Positions 18,899 through 30,510 of a DNA stretch of 64,000 bases are shown piece by piece (the first letter of the stretch is position 1; each line of letters starts with the position of its first letter). A program made the position numbers and the translations under genes. Under the pieces are notes generated by a model that was given only the letters and a program-made list of their open reading frames with translations, did not search any database and was not told the DNA's origin. The DNA lies in contig NZ_NRCW01000004.1 of NCBI RefSeq assembly GCF_003130075.1, positions 62,001 through 126,000 of the forward strand. The letters are read 5' to 3'. Source of the DNA: Aggregatibacter segnis. Its GTDB lineage: Bacteria; Pseudomonadota; Gammaproteobacteria; Enterobacterales; Pasteurellaceae.

Positions 18899-20755
18899 AT
18901 GAAGAATATTAAACAGTTCGGTAGTTTTGCTCGTCGCTATGTGGATTGGGTCGTCCGCCTGGGGAAAATCCGTTTTTCTATTTTAGGTGTGTTAATTCTG
19001 GCCATCTTGGCGTTATGTACACAAATGGTATTAAGCCTGATTTTTGTCGGCACAATCTATTGGCAAGATCTTTTACGTTCCATTGTATTCGGGATGATTT
19101 CTGCGCCTTTTGTGATTTATTTCTTTACCTTATTGGTGGAAAAATTAGAACGTTCTCGCCAAGCATTGTCTCGTTCGGTGGTGAAACTACAAAATGAAGT
19201 GCAAGAGCGACTGTTAGCGGAAAAACGCTTATCGGCGGCATTGGATAAAGTGGAAAAAATCAGCCGAGATAAAACCACATTAATGACCACAATTAGCCAT
19301 GAATTACGCACACCGTTAAACGGCATTATCGGGTTAAGTCGCATTTTATTGGAAGAACAGCCGACAGCACGCCAGAGTAGTTATTTACGAACCATCAACA
19401 GCAGTGCAATTTCCCTTTCTCATATCTTCAGCGATATTATCGATTTAGAAAAAATTGATGCGCGTCGTATTGAGTTAAATCGTAAAGAAACGGATTTGTA
19501 TGCGTTGCTGAATGATATCAGTAATTTTGCGGTGCTCATTGCAGGAGAAAAACACTTAGAATTTCGTTTAATTTGCCCGCCGACATTACCGAATTGGTTG
19601 ATGTTGGATGGGGTACGATTAAGCCAGATTTTATGGAATTTGATTACGAATGCGGTGAAATTTACTCCGCAGGGGAGTGTGACCTTATCTATTGAGCAAA
19701 CTGCTGAAGATGAATTTGCTATTCGTGTGACGGATACCGGCATCGGTATTGCGGAAGCGGATTTAGAAAAAGTCTTTGAACTGTATTATCAAGTAGATTC
19801 TCATCACTACAAATCTTTGGGCAGTGGGATTGGCTTATCCATTTCTAAAACCATTGCACAGCTAATGGACGGCGATTTGACGGTAAGTAGTGAATTAGGA
19901 AAAGGTTCAACTTTCTTACTAACCTTTAAAGCAAAAGAGGCCCAACAGCCGGTAGAAAGTGGCAATAAAGTGCCGTTAAAATTGCGCATTTTGTTGGTGG
20001 AAGACATTGAAGTGAATATCGTTGTCGCAAAATCTATGCTGCAAAAACTCGGTTACCAAATTGATGTGGCTATGACTGGGGCAGAAGCGATTCAAAAATT
20101 TGAGGAGAATTATTACGACCTCGTCTTCTTGGATATTCAGTTACCGGATATGTCAGGTTTTGATATTGCCCATCATCTGCGTGAAAATTATGAAAATGGC
20201 ATTTATGATTTTCTTCCGCCATTGATTGCGTTGACGGCGAATGTGGTGCAAAAGAAAGAAGCGTATTTGGAACAAGGCATGGACGATGTCATTCATAAGC
20301 CGTTATCGCTCGATGAATTAAATCAATGTTTATTGGATTATTTTGGCGAAGAGATCAAACATTTTGATGTAATGGAAAAGAAACCATTGCAGGAATCTAC
20401 AGACTTTGACACGAAAATGCTGGGTGAGTTAATTGAAATGTTGGGTGTGAAGTTTGTGCAGGATAATATCACTTTATTTGAACAGGCAATGAGCGGTTAT
20501 GTGATTGAATTGCAACAGGCCTACCAAGCGTATAAGAAGGCGCCGGAACAGCAAGCTGAGCTGCTTTCAACCTCGCATAAAATAAAAGGCGCTTTAGCAT
20601 CGGTGGGGTTAAAACGCTTGCAACAAATTGCTGCGTTGGCACAGAACGGTGACGCGGAAAATTGGCAGGAGAATATTGCGCATTGGGTGGATATCTTGGT
20701 GCAAGAGTGGCAGTTAGATGTTAATAAATTACGTCAGTGGCTCAGTGATATGTAG
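18899..20755 (+). CDS. arcB: Hybrid sensor kinase ArcB (anoxic redox control)
   Basis: Membrane sensor (618 aa) that phosphorylates ArcA according to quinone redox state. Two membrane segments at about 25-50 and 60-82, a coiled-coil linker at 83-125, then kinase H1 with His134 in SHELRTPLNG, N box 247-255, DTGIGI 279-284, GSGIGL 308-313; receiver with Asp412 in VFLDIQLPD; HPt with His560 in SHKIKGALASVG. E. coli ArcB is 778 aa; the missing length is the PAS linker, a short form also known in H. influenzae. The linker here contains no cysteine. Start ATG 18899 gives MKNIKQFG. Confidence 0.94.
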   Translation: MKNIKQFGSFARRYVDWVVRLGKIRFSILGVLILAILALCTQMVLSLIFVGTIYWQDLLRSIVFGMISAPFVIYFFTLLVEKLERSRQALSRSVVKLQNEVQERLLAEKRLSAALDKVEKISRDKTTLMTTISHELRTPLNGIIGLSRILLEEQPTARQSSYLRTINSSAISLSHIFSDIIDLEKIDARRIELNRKETDLYALLNDISNFAVLIAGEKHLEFRLICPPTLPNWLMLDGVRLSQILWNLITNAVKFTPQGSVTLSIEQTAEDEFAIRVTDTGIGIAEADLEKVFELYYQVDSHHYKSLGSGIGLSISKTIAQLMDGDLTVSSELGKGSTFLLTFKAKEAQQPVESGNKVPLKLRILLVEDIEVNIVVAKSMLQKLGYQIDVAMTGAEAIQKFEENYYDLVFLDIQLPDMSGFDIAHHLRENYENGIYDFLPPLIALTANVVQKKEAYLEQGMDDVIHKPLSLDELNQCLLDYFGEEIKHFDVMEKKPLQESTDFDTKMLGELIEMLGVKFVQDNITLFEQAMSGYVIELQQAYQAYKKAPEQQAELLSTSHKIKGALASVGLKRLQQIAALAQNGDAENWQENIAHWVDILVQEWQLDVNKLRQWLSDM

Positions 20756-20771
20756 TTAAAATACAAAAAAT

Positions 20772-20806
20772 AACGACCGCACATTGGTAAGTGCGGTCGT
20801 TTTTTA
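20772..20806. terminator. Bidirectional terminator between arcB and mglC, USS-based
   Basis: AACGACCGCAC / GTGCGGTCGTT, 11-bp perfect stem with an 8-nt loop and T-run. It separates the convergent arcB and mglBAC transcripts. Confidence 0.88.
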
Positions 20807-20838
20807 TGGCATTTTTCAATGTTTCATGAATCGGAAGA

Positions 20839-21849
20839 TTATTTTTTCTTCGCGTATTTCAAGGAGTCGATAGCTACCGCGAGGATGATGATGCTACCTT
20901 TGATGATGTATTGCCAGTAAGGGTTTACACCGATATAAGTCAAACCATAGTTAATGACGGTGAAGATGATTACCCCGGTAATAACACCGATAACGGTACC
21001 TACACCACCGGCGAAAGACACGCCACCCACCACGCAGGCTGCGATAGCATCCAATTCATACATGAAACCGAGGTTATTGGTTGCAGAACCGATACGACCG
21101 GCCTCTAACATACCACCGAATGCATAGAACATACCGGCAATCATGTAGATCACAACAAGGTTACGAGCAACGTTTACCCCGGAAACTTTTGCCGCTTCAG
21201 GGTTACCACCGATAGCAAAAATGTTTTTACCAAAGCGTGTTTTATTCCACATTACCCATACACAGAAAGCACAAATAGCGGCATAAATAGTGATATAGGA
21301 GAGCTTAAACGAACCTAGACGGATGAAGCCTTGAGCAAAAACAGAGAAGTTTTCGCTGAAACCGGCAATAGGGGAGCCGCCTACAGCATCGTAATAAAGG
21401 GAGTTGAAACCGTAAACGATAATCATAGTACCCATGGTGGCGATAAACGGCGTTACGTTTAAGTAAGCAATAACCAAACCATTGACTAAACCGATGACTG
21501 CACCTACAGCACAAACGGCAAGGATAACTACCGGAATTGGAATTTCACCGAGGTCAGGGAAAACACGGTTCATGTTTTCCATGGATTGCAACATGGTTGC
21601 AGAGATTACCGCGGCGAGACCAACCTGACGACCGGCGGACAAGTCGGTACCTTGTGTCACCAATAAGCCGGCAACCCCAAGAGCGATGATTAAACGCACG
21701 GAGGATTGGGTCAGAATGTTACTGAAGTTAACCAAGTTAAGAAATGTCGGATCTTGTGCGATGATGATGCCAAGTAAAATCAACAACACAAAATAAATCG
21801 CATTTTGTTTTAGGAAATCGAATGATTTATTTTTTTCTAAGGCACTCAT
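20839..21849 (-). CDS. mglC: Galactose/methyl-galactoside ABC permease MglC
   Basis: Inner-membrane permease (336 aa, eight to ten hydrophobic helices) of the high-affinity galactose importer. Family words: GLVNGLVIAYLNVTPFIATMGTM, FAIGGNPEAAKVSGVNV (the loop that meets the ATPase) and GGVSFAGGVGTVIG. Last gene of mglBAC, 18 nt after mglA, and ended by the shared terminator with arcB. Confidence 0.95.
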   Translation of the reverse strand: MSALEKNKSFDFLKQNAIYFVLLILLGIIIAQDPTFLNLVNFSNILTQSSVRLIIALGVAGLLVTQGTDLSAGRQVGLAAVISATMLQSMENMNRVFPDLGEIPIPVVILAVCAVGAVIGLVNGLVIAYLNVTPFIATMGTMIIVYGFNSLYYDAVGGSPIAGFSENFSVFAQGFIRLGSFKLSYITIYAAICAFCVWVMWNKTRFGKNIFAIGGNPEAAKVSGVNVARNLVVIYMIAGMFYAFGGMLEAGRIGSATNNLGFMYELDAIAACVVGGVSFAGGVGTVIGVITGVIIFTVINYGLTYIGVNPYWQYIIKGSIIILAVAIDSLKYAKKK

Positions 21850-21867
21850 AATTTGTTCCTTTGTTAT

Positions 21868-23400
21868 TTATAAATATTTTGCGGCAAGTTGCAAAATTTC
21901 TTCTTGAGAGGTTTTTGCAGTTTCAACGATACCGGCAACTTTACCGTTACTCATGACGAGAATGCGATCGGTTACCCCAAGGAGCTCAGGCATTTCGGAA
22001 GAAATCATGATGATGCCTTTATCTTTTTTCGCCAGTTCCTGAATTAATTGGTAAATTTCAAATTTTGCACCGATATCGATCCCGCGGGTCGGTTCATCCA
22101 ACATCAGAATCTCCGGTTGGGTTAATAACCAACGACCGATGATGACTTTTTGTTGGTTACCGCCGGAAAGTGAGCCAATCGTTGTTTTGTGCGATGGCGT
22201 TTTGACATTCATGGAATCAATAACCCATTGTGTGTCACTGCTCATTTTCTTATTACTGAGCAATTTCCAAGGGGTTAAATAGGATTTCATGTTGGAAATC
22301 AGAGAGTTGAACTCAATGCTTAAGTTAGAATAAATCCCCGTTGAACGACGTTCTTCGGTCACGAGCGCAAAACCGTGGTTAATTGCCTCAAGTGCGGTGT
22401 GATTTTTTACTGTTTTTCCATTGAGTTTAATGGTGCCGCTTTTCAGTTCGCGCACGCCGAAAATGGCTTCAACAATATCTGTACGTTTCGCGCCGACGAG
22501 ACCTGCGATCCCTAAAATTTCCCCTTTACGCAAATTGAAAGATACATCTTGAATAGAAGGTTGGTTTAACGCAGTAAGGTTTTCCACTTCTAAGATGACT
22601 TCTTTTGGTACGTTAGTTTTTTCCGGGAAACGTTGGGTGAGTTCACGCCCTACCATCATGGAGACGATTTCTTCCATGGAGGAGGTTTTTACCGGCACGG
22701 TATTGATCCATTTGCCATCGCGCAGAATGGTGATTTCATCACAAATTTTGAAGATTTCGTCCATTTTGTGAGAAATATAAATAATACCGCAACCGCGATC
22801 TTTTAATTTTTGAATAATTTTAAACAGATGTTCCACTTCTTTTTCAGAAAGTGAGGATGTCGGTTCATCCATAATCACAATTTTTGCGTTATAAGAAAAC
22901 GCTTTCGCAATTTCGATCATCTGCATTTGTGAAACGGAAAGTTTGGCTACTTTTTCTTTTGGATCAACATCAATGTCCAATTCATCAAAAATAGCTTTGG
23001 TATCACGGTACATTTTCGCGTGATCCACAAAAGGCCCTTTAAGTGGGTAACGACCTAGCCACAGGTTATCCATTACGCTGGTTTGACGCACAAGGTTAAG
23101 TTCTTGGTGCACCATGGAAATGCCGTTTTCTAAGGCTTCTTTTGAGGTTTTAAAATTCACGGGTTTGCCTAAAAACAAGATTTCACCTTCGTCTTTAACG
23201 TAAATGCCGAACAAGCATTTTAACAACGTGGATTTACCCGCACCGTTTTCCCCCATCAATGCGTGTACAGAATGCGAACGGACGCTTAAGTTTGCGTGAT
23301 CTAAGGCTTTTACGCCCGGAAAGGACTTGCTGACATTAGTCATGGTAAGCAGGACTTCGCCATTTTGGCTTCCGCTTTGACTTTGAATTTGCTCTGTCAT
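21868..23400 (-). CDS. mglA: Galactose/methyl-galactoside ABC ATPase MglA
   Basis: Sugar-type ABC ATPase with two nucleotide-binding domains (510 aa). First half: Walker [10 protein letters not shown] and Walker [14 protein letters not shown]. Second half: degenerate Walker [10 protein letters not shown], as usual in this family, then signature LSGGNQQKV and [11 protein letters not shown]. An ATG four codons upstream is open, but the ATG at 23400 has GAGG six nt ahead and begins MTEQIQ like relatives. Confidence 0.95.
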   Translation of the reverse strand: MTEQIQSQSGSQNGEVLLTMTNVSKSFPGVKALDHANLSVRSHSVHALMGENGAGKSTLLKCLFGIYVKDEGEILFLGKPVNFKTSKEALENGISMVHQELNLVRQTSVMDNLWLGRYPLKGPFVDHAKMYRDTKAIFDELDIDVDPKEKVAKLSVSQMQMIEIAKAFSYNAKIVIMDEPTSSLSEKEVEHLFKIIQKLKDRGCGIIYISHKMDEIFKICDEITILRDGKWINTVPVKTSSMEEIVSMMVGRELTQRFPEKTNVPKEVILEVENLTALNQPSIQDVSFNLRKGEILGIAGLVGAKRTDIVEAIFGVRELKSGTIKLNGKTVKNHTALEAINHGFALVTEERRSTGIYSNLSIEFNSLISNMKSYLTPWKLLSNKKMSSDTQWVIDSMNVKTPSHKTTIGSLSGGNQQKVIIGRWLLTQPEILMLDEPTRGIDIGAKFEIYQLIQELAKKDKGIIMISSEMPELLGVTDRILVMSNGKVAGIVETAKTSQEEILQLAAKYL

Positions 23401-23417
23401 ATCCAACCTCATAAATA

Positions 23418-23456
23418 AAGGGGAAGGGACATAAGTGTTGTCCTACGCTTCCCCTT
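23418..23456 (-). terminator. Intercistronic hairpin between mglB and mglA
   Basis: AAGGGGAAG / CTTCCCCTT outer stem with an inner GGAC / GTCC stem and no long T-run. Such a hairpin after a binding-protein gene often protects the upstream message from decay and lowers read-through, which fits the need for more MglB than MglA/C. That role is inferred. Confidence 0.6.
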
Positions 23457-23473
23457 ACATTAATAAAACAAAT

Positions 23474-24466
23474 TTATTTTAAGAATTCAGATAAGTTATC
23501 TTTATCTACACCAACATAAGGAACGCGTACAACACGATCTTTAAGTTCCCATTTAGTGCCTTCGGTAGCCGGTTTGCCATTTGCTAAGTTATTAGATAAC
23601 TCAACAACCGCTTTACCTTGGTTTACACCGTCATTTAACACGGTACCTGCAAGTTCACCTTTTTTGATCAGTTGTAATGCTTCAGGTAGGGCGTCAACAC
23701 CGAAGATTGGTAATTTTTTACCGTGTGCTTTGGTTGCTTCTAATGCACCTAATGCCATACCGTCATTGTTAGAAATGATCACTTCGATGTCATTTGCTTT
23801 AGAACTGGATAACCATGCATCTACTTTGTCTTTTGCTAATGCAGCATCCCACATACCGGTATCAATGAAGAGTTGTTCAGTTTGAATACCTTGAGCATGT
23901 AGTTGTTCTACTACATATTTTGTACGTGCTTCAGCATCTGGGTGACCCGGTTCACCTTTTAATAAAACAAATTGGATTTTACCGTCTTTGTTTAAGTCTA
24001 ATGCAGGCATTGCTTTCCATTGTTTTGCAATTAAGTCACCTTGGATAATGCCTGATTCTTTCGGATCGGTACCTACAAAGTAAGCGTTATCATAAGAAGC
24101 GATTGCTTTTGCACCCGGGTCTTTATTGAAGAACACAACAGGAATATTGTCCGGTTTTGCTTTACCGATGATGGTTGGTGCCGCAGATGGGTCAACTAAG
24201 TTGATCGCTAACGCTTTTACGCCTTTTGAAAGTAATACGTCAACTTGGTCGTTTTGAATAGACTGTGCGTTTTGAGAGTCATTCATTAATAATTTCACGT
24301 CTTTTAATTGATCTGCGTCTTTTTGGATTTCTTTACGCATCAAAGACATAAAGTTGTCGTCATATTTATAGATTGTCACACCGATACGGGTTTCTGCTTG
24401 TGCTGCACTGATGCCGGCACCGAAAGCTACTGCTAAAGCAACTGCACTTAATACTGTTTTTTTCAT
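23474..24466 (-). CDS. mglB: Periplasmic D-galactose-binding protein MglB
   Basis: Secreted binding protein (330 aa; signal peptide of about 24 aa ending SAAQA) that captures galactose/glucose for MglAC. Body begins [20 protein letters not shown], with the calcium-loop region DLNKDGKIQ and the ligand segments [14 protein letters not shown] and [10 protein letters not shown]. First gene of the operon, downstream of a CRP site and a GalS operator. Confidence 0.96.
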   Translation of the reverse strand: MKKTVLSAVALAVAFGAGISAAQAETRIGVTIYKYDDNFMSLMRKEIQKDADQLKDVKLLMNDSQNAQSIQNDQVDVLLSKGVKALAINLVDPSAAPTIIGKAKPDNIPVVFFNKDPGAKAIASYDNAYFVGTDPKESGIIQGDLIAKQWKAMPALDLNKDGKIQFVLLKGEPGHPDAEARTKYVVEQLHAQGIQTEQLFIDTGMWDAALAKDKVDAWLSSSKANDIEVIISNNDGMALGALEATKAHGKKLPIFGVDALPEALQLIKKGELAGTVLNDGVNQGKAVVELSNNLANGKPATEGTKWELKDRVVRVPYVGVDKDNLSEFLK

Positions 24467-24623
24467 AATGCATGTTCTCCATTAATTGTTCATATAAAGA
24501 ATAAAGAGGGGGTTATTTCAGTGATAATTCATTAAAGCATTATTATCAAAATCTTACCTTTTTACACTGCAATCGCTACTCGGGTAATTGGTGGTAAGGA
24601 TACCTTGTTTTTTGGGGAAAGAA

Positions 24624-24658
24624 TGTGATCATATTCACATTTATGAAAACGATTACAT
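24624..24658 (-). promoter_or_regulatory. CRP site and GalS operator of mglBAC
   Basis: TGTGA-TCATAT-TCACA at 24624-24639 is a perfect CRP consensus. ATGAAAACGATTACAT at 24643-24658 is a LacI-family operator; its complement matches the operator at 25901-25917 before galT at all but one base. Confidence 0.85.
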
Positions 24659-24682
24659 CTCTCGCTCAAAAATAATGCAATT

Positions 24683-25702
24683 TTAACGTTTTTCCTCCTT
24701 TGGATAGACGCTTTCCACTGAAAAACGTCTGACTAATGTCGGATTAAATTGCGGATTAATAGGTAAAGAAAGGCTTTTATCAACCAAGCTTAGTGCCAGT
24801 TTTGCGGCATAATTTGCCATAAGATCAATAGGATAACGAATTGTTGTAAGTTTAGGGACCAAATAACGGGCAATTGGCATATCGTCAAAACCAATAATAG
24901 AGAACTGTTTCGGTACTTTGATATTGTTTTCATTGAGTACGGATAACGCGCCTGCCGCCATAGAATCATTGTAGGCAACAACGGCTGTTAAATTATCGTT
25001 ATAACTCAATAGGTTAATCATGGCTTCTTCACCGCCTTCGAAATCCGGTGTGCTATGTACGATGGCATTTTCGACAACGGGGATACCATGTTCTGTAAGC
25101 GCATTCAAATAACCTTGTTTGCGCTCAGCTTCGTCGTTAATTCTATGGTTTGAGCCGATATAACCGATATGGCGATGTCCTGCATTAATCAGCGTATTGG
25201 TAGCAATATAAGTGCCTTTTTGGTTATCCAATCCGACACAGCGGGATTCATAACCTTTAATACAACGGTTGATAATCACCATTCCCGGTACGCTTTCTAA
25301 ATAATCCGCTAAAGTTTGATCATCTAACGCTTTGGAATGCACGACCAAACAATTACAACGTTTACGCAGTAGGGTATTAATGGCTTCTTTTTCTTTTTCT
25401 GCCTGATGGTATCCCATGCCGATCAAAATATTTTTTCCATGTTCCATGGCAACGTGATCAATCGCTTTCACTAAAATTGCAAAAAAAGCGTCTGTTACAT
25501 CGGTCACCACGACGCCTAATGTATCAGAACTTTGCGAAGCCAAAGCTTGCGCATTGGCATTCGGACGGTAGCCTAATTGTTCAATGGCGTTCAATACAGC
25601 GGCACGGGTGTGTTCTTTCGCACAAGGGTGATTATTTAACACCCTAGATACTGTCGCGACAGAAACGCCAGCCTGTTTAGCAACATCTCGAATAGTAACC
25701 AT
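24683..25702 (-). CDS. galS: LacI-family galactose repressor GalS
   Basis: Transcription factor (339 aa) with N-terminal helix-turn-helix [20 protein letters not shown] and hinge [14 protein letters not shown], then a periplasmic-binding-like inducer domain. It lies between mglB and galT, the H. influenzae galS position. Expected to repress mgl and gal through the operators seen on both sides, with galactose as inducer. GalR versus GalS identity rests on position, since only one copy is in the window. Confidence 0.93.
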   Translation of the reverse strand: MVTIRDVAKQAGVSVATVSRVLNNHPCAKEHTRAAVLNAIEQLGYRPNANAQALASQSSDTLGVVVTDVTDAFFAILVKAIDHVAMEHGKNILIGMGYHQAEKEKEAINTLLRKRCNCLVVHSKALDDQTLADYLESVPGMVIINRCIKGYESRCVGLDNQKGTYIATNTLINAGHRHIGYIGSNHRINDEAERKQGYLNALTEHGIPVVENAIVHSTPDFEGGEEAMINLLSYNDNLTAVVAYNDSMAAGALSVLNENNIKVPKQFSIIGFDDMPIARYLVPKLTTIRYPIDLMANYAAKLALSLVDKSLSLPINPQFNPTLVRRFSVESVYPKEEKR

Positions 25703-25762
25703 AGATATCCCTTCATTATGTGTGACTAAAACCTAAGGAATCATAATCGGAAAAAAGACTTT

Positions 25763-26989
<1,227 letters not shown>

Positions 26990-27007
26990 AATTTTATGGT
27001 GTTTTTG

Positions 27008-27081
27008 TAGGGACAGGCTTTATGCCTGTCCAATATTAGAACATCTAGGTTTCGATAGGACAGGCATAAAGCCTGTCCCTA
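27008..27081. repeat. Nested palindromic repeat element, copy 1 (between galT and galK)
   Basis: TAGGGACAGGC-TTTAT-GCCTGTCC (27008-27031) is itself a hairpin, and its inverted copy GGACAGGC-ATAAA-GCCTGTCCCTA (27058-27081) is another, so the element can fold as two small hairpins or one large one. A second copy lies at 37812-37880. It resembles REP/BIME-type elements and sits inside the gal operon. Confidence 0.85.
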
Positions 27082-27124
27082 CGCATTTAGAGCCAAATTT
27101 ATGAGAAATTCAGAAGGAAATAAC

Positions 27125-28279
27125 ATGACCCCAATCCAAAAATCCCAACACATTTTCAGCCAAAAATACAACAAACAACCTGAGTTGACCGTGTATGCGC
27201 CGGGTCGAGTCAATATCATCGGCGAACATACCGATTACAACGACGGCTTTGTGATGCCATGTGCGATTAACTATGGCACGGCGATTGCTGGAACGAAACG
27301 CAACGATCATGTTTGGAATGTGTATGCTGCCGATTTGGATCTGTCTGATGAGTTTTCGCTAGATAAAGAAATCCCTCAAAGTGAACAAAAATGGGCAAAT
27401 TATGTGCGTGGCGTGGTGAAATTCATTCAGGAGCGTTGCCCTGATTTTAAACAAGGGGCGGATTTGGTGATTTCCGGTAACGTGCCGCATTCTTCCGGCT
27501 TGAGTTCTTCTGCTGCGTTAGAAGTGGCAACAGGAAAATTTTGCCAGCAACTGAGCGATTTGCCTTTAAGCCATACGGAGATTGCGCTTATCGGACAAAA
27601 AGCGGAAAACAAATTTGTTGGTGCCAACTGTGGCAATATGGATCAGCTGATTTCTGCGCTCGGCCAACAAGATCATTTATTGATGATTGACTGCCGCAGT
27701 CTTGAGACCCAACCAACGCCCGTACCGCAGGATGTGGCGGTGATTATTGTGAACTCTAATGTGCCGCATGATTTGGTTACCGGCGAATACAACACACGTC
27801 GTCAGCAATGTGAACGTGCGGCAGAATTTTTCGGTGTGAAAGCCTTGCGTGATGTGTCTGTGGCACAATTTAAAGAAAAAGAAGCAGAATTGACCGCACT
27901 TGATCCGCTGGTGGCAAAACGCGCCCGCCATGTGATCACAGAAAATCAACGGGTGTTAGATGCGGTAGATGCCTTGAAACATAATGACTTAACCCGTCTT
28001 GGCGAATTAATGGGGCAGTCACATGATTCTATGCGCGATGATTTTGAAATCACCGTGCCACAAATTGACTACTTAGTGGAATTGGCACAGTTGGTCATCG
28101 GTAAACAGGGCGGGGCACGCATGACCGGAGGTGGTTTCGGTGGTTGTATCGTTGCTCTTGCGCCACACGATAAAGTAGAAGCTGTACGCAAAATCGTGGC
28201 AGACAATTACGAAAAACAAACAGGCTTGAAAGAAGACTTCTATGTTTGCACGGCTTCACAAGGAGTGCGTGTATGCTAG
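27125..28279 (+). CDS. galK: Galactokinase GalK
   Basis: GHMP kinase (384 aa) phosphorylating galactose at C1. Motifs: galactokinase signature [17 protein letters not shown] near residue 28, the ATP loop [14 protein letters not shown] near 122, and [11 protein letters not shown]-type motif seen as [17 protein letters not shown]. The ATG at 27125 has AAGGA upstream; the eight preceding open codons lack family similarity. It overlaps galM by 7 nt. Confidence 0.97.
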   Translation: MTPIQKSQHIFSQKYNKQPELTVYAPGRVNIIGEHTDYNDGFVMPCAINYGTAIAGTKRNDHVWNVYAADLDLSDEFSLDKEIPQSEQKWANYVRGVVKFIQERCPDFKQGADLVISGNVPHSSGLSSSAALEVATGKFCQQLSDLPLSHTEIALIGQKAENKFVGANCGNMDQLISALGQQDHLLMIDCRSLETQPTPVPQDVAVIIVNSNVPHDLVTGEYNTRRQQCERAAEFFGVKALRDVSVAQFKEKEAELTALDPLVAKRARHVITENQRVLDAVDALKHNDLTRLGELMGQSHDSMRDDFEITVPQIDYLVELAQLVIGKQGGARMTGGGFGGCIVALAPHDKVEAVRKIVADNYEKQTGLKEDFYVCTASQGVRVC

Positions 28280-29310
28280 AACAACTAGCCCAAGGCACTG
28301 CGCCGGACGGTTTGCCGTTTCAGCTTTTTACTTTGCAAAATACGCAAGGTATGCGTGTGCAATTTACGGATTGGGGCGCAACTTGGACGTCTTGCTGTGT
28401 GCCGGTCAACGGAGAATTGCGTGAAGTCTTGCTGGGTTGCAAGTTGGAAGAGTATCCGGTTCAGCAAGCCTACTTGGGTACGAGTGTCGGGCGTTATGCT
28501 AACCGCATTGCGAATGCGCAATTTACGCTTAATGATAAAACTGTGACTTTAACCGCCAACCAAGGAAAGCACCAACTTCACGGCGGTGTAAAAGGCTTTG
28601 ATAAACGCCGTTGGGCATTAGAAAAGTGCGGTGAAAATTTCGTGTGTTTTTCCTTGCATTCTGCCAACGGTGATCAAGGTTTTCCAGGCAATGTGGATGT
28701 GACGGTAACTTACACTTTAACGGAAGAGAATTCAGTAAAAATCGAGTATGCCGGTAAAAGCGATCAGGATACGGCATTGAATTTAACTAACCACGCTTAT
28801 TTCAATTTAGAAAACGCTGAGCTGGGGACAGATGTTCGCCATCACCGTTTACGCCTGAATGCAGATTTCTATTTGCCGGTAGATAGCGAAGGCATTCCAA
28901 ATTCGCCGTTAAAACACGTTGTCGGCACAAGTTTTGATTTTCGTTTTGCCAAGCCGATTCAACAGGATTTTATGCAAGGCGAACAGCTTGCCACCAAAGG
29001 CTACGATCATTCTTTTGTCGTTAATAAAGCCTGGCAAAAACCTTGTGTTTTGTTGAGTTCACCAAATGATGATTTGCATTTGGAAGTGCTTACCTCACAA
29101 GCGGCATTGCAGGTTTACACCGGCAATTTCCTCGGCGGTACACCAACTCGACATGGCACGCAATACGCGGATTACAGTGGCATTGCGTTGGAATCGCAAT
29201 GTCTTCCGGACACGCCAAACCATCCAGAATGGCAAAATTATGGTGGCATTGTGAAAGCCGGTGAAGCGTATTACCAATGGACGGAATATCGTTTTAAAGG
29301 GAATGATTAA
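28273..29310 (+). CDS. galM: Aldose 1-epimerase (galactose mutarotase) GalM
   Basis: Interconverts beta- and alpha-galactose so GalK can use it (345 aa). Family words: [30 protein letters not shown] (catalytic His) and [16 protein letters not shown] (catalytic Glu). The ATG at 28273 follows AGGAG and overlaps the galK stop, suggesting coupled translation. A frame starting at 28246 is an upstream extension inside galK. Confidence 0.96.
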   Translation: MLEQLAQGTAPDGLPFQLFTLQNTQGMRVQFTDWGATWTSCCVPVNGELREVLLGCKLEEYPVQQAYLGTSVGRYANRIANAQFTLNDKTVTLTANQGKHQLHGGVKGFDKRRWALEKCGENFVCFSLHSANGDQGFPGNVDVTVTYTLTEENSVKIEYAGKSDQDTALNLTNHAYFNLENAELGTDVRHHRLRLNADFYLPVDSEGIPNSPLKHVVGTSFDFRFAKPIQQDFMQGEQLATKGYDHSFVVNKAWQKPCVLLSSPNDDLHLEVLTSQAALQVYTGNFLGGTPTRHGTQYADYSGIALESQCLPDTPNHPEWQNYGGIVKAGEAYYQWTEYRFKGND

Positions 29311-29318
29311 ACTAAAAG

Positions 29319-29345
29319 TGCGGTGAGAATTTGCCGCATTTTTTT
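29319..29345 (+). terminator. Terminator of the gal operon
   Basis: Short TGCGG / CCGCA stem, containing part of a USS, with a 10-nt loop and a T-run. Confidence 0.65.
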
Positions 29346-29508
29346 GTTTGAAATATCTCATGGTACTTCATTAAGCGATTAATAATTTTGTGATATGTCA
29401 CAAAATTTAAGGGAAAAACAGACCGCACTTTCGTTCTTCCTTTTGCGCTTTCGTGGCAAATATGGTACTTTCTCCGCTGTCAATCCGACGGCAACTTTTT
29501 TTATTTTT

Positions 29509-30405
29509 ATGAACGAAGAACACTCGACCAACCAATCTGAAGTTACTAAAAAATCTTTTTTCCAATCTCTTTTCGGACGTTTCTTTCAAGGTGAACTTAA
29601 AAATCGCGATGAGTTAGTGGAAGTGATCCGAGATTCTGAACAAAACGATCTCATCGACCAAAATACCCGTGAAATGATTGAGGGCGTGATGGAAATCGCT
29701 GAATTGCGTGTACGCGATATTATGATTCCGCGTTCTCAAATCGTTTTCATTGAAACTGATCAGGATTTAGATTCTTGTTTAGATACCATCATTGAATCTG
29801 CCCACTCCCGTTTCCCGGTAATTGCTGATGCGGATGATCGCGACAATATCGTAGGGATTTTGCATGCGAAGGATTTGCTGAAATACCTACGTGCGAATGC
29901 GGAAGAATTTAATCTGTTACATATGATTCGTCCGACCATGATTGTGCCGGAAAGTAAACGTGTGGACAGAATGCTAAAAGATTTCCGTTCCGAGCGCTTC
30001 CACATGGCGATTGTGGTAGATGAATTTGGTGCTGTGTCCGGTTTGGTGACTATTGAAGATGTGTTGGAGCAAATCGTCGGAGACATTGAAGACGAATTTG
30101 ATGAAGAGGATGTGGCGGATATTCGCCAACTTTCCCGCCATGCTTACGCGGTGCGTGCCTTAACGGATATTAAAGATTTTAATCAACAATTTAACACTCA
30201 ATTTAATGACGAAGAGGTGGACACTGTTGGTGGTTTGATTATGCAGGCATTCGGTTATTTACCAAAACGTGGTGAAGAAATTACACTGGAAAATCTGCAT
30301 TTTAAAGTGACCTCTGCAGATAGCCGCCGTATTATTCAACTTCGCGTTACCGTGCCGGACGAATATTTGCCGGAAATGGAGAACGTTGAGAACATGGCTG
30401 AGTAG
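29509..30405 (+). CDS. corC: CorC/HlyC-type CBS-domain protein
   Basis: Cytosolic protein (298 aa) of the CorC (YbeX) family, linked to Mg2+/Co2+ homeostasis and in E. coli to ribosome maintenance. An N-terminal [20 protein letters not shown] leads into two CBS domains (about 65-185, with RFPVIAD and [20 protein letters not shown]) and a C-terminal CorC_HlyC domain ending LRVTVPDE. The start MNEEHSTNQ at 29509 matches relatives although no clear ribosome site precedes it. It heads a pair with lnt, as in E. coli. Confidence 0.93.
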   Translation: MNEEHSTNQSEVTKKSFFQSLFGRFFQGELKNRDELVEVIRDSEQNDLIDQNTREMIEGVMEIAELRVRDIMIPRSQIVFIETDQDLDSCLDTIIESAHSRFPVIADADDRDNIVGILHAKDLLKYLRANAEEFNLLHMIRPTMIVPESKRVDRMLKDFRSERFHMAIVVDEFGAVSGLVTIEDVLEQIVGDIEDEFDEEDVADIRQLSRHAYAVRALTDIKDFNQQFNTQFNDEEVDTVGGLIMQAFGYLPKRGEEITLENLHFKVTSADSRRIIQLRVTVPDEYLPEMENVENMAE

Positions 30406-30480
30406 TTTTTCCATTTAAAACCGTCAATTGCTTGTCTTGGCAAGGTGCGAAATGGAAGACCAATAGATTAAAAGGATAAA

Positions 30481-30501
30481 AAGCAGGCATTTTGCCTGCT
30501 T
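30481..30501 (+). other. Hairpin between corC and lnt
   Basis: AAGCAGGCA / TGCCTGCTT, a 9-bp stem with a 3-nt loop, ends 9 nt before the lnt start. No T-run follows, so it is not a clear terminator; it occupies the place of a ribosome site. Confidence 0.6.
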
Positions 30502-30510
30502 CACTATTTT

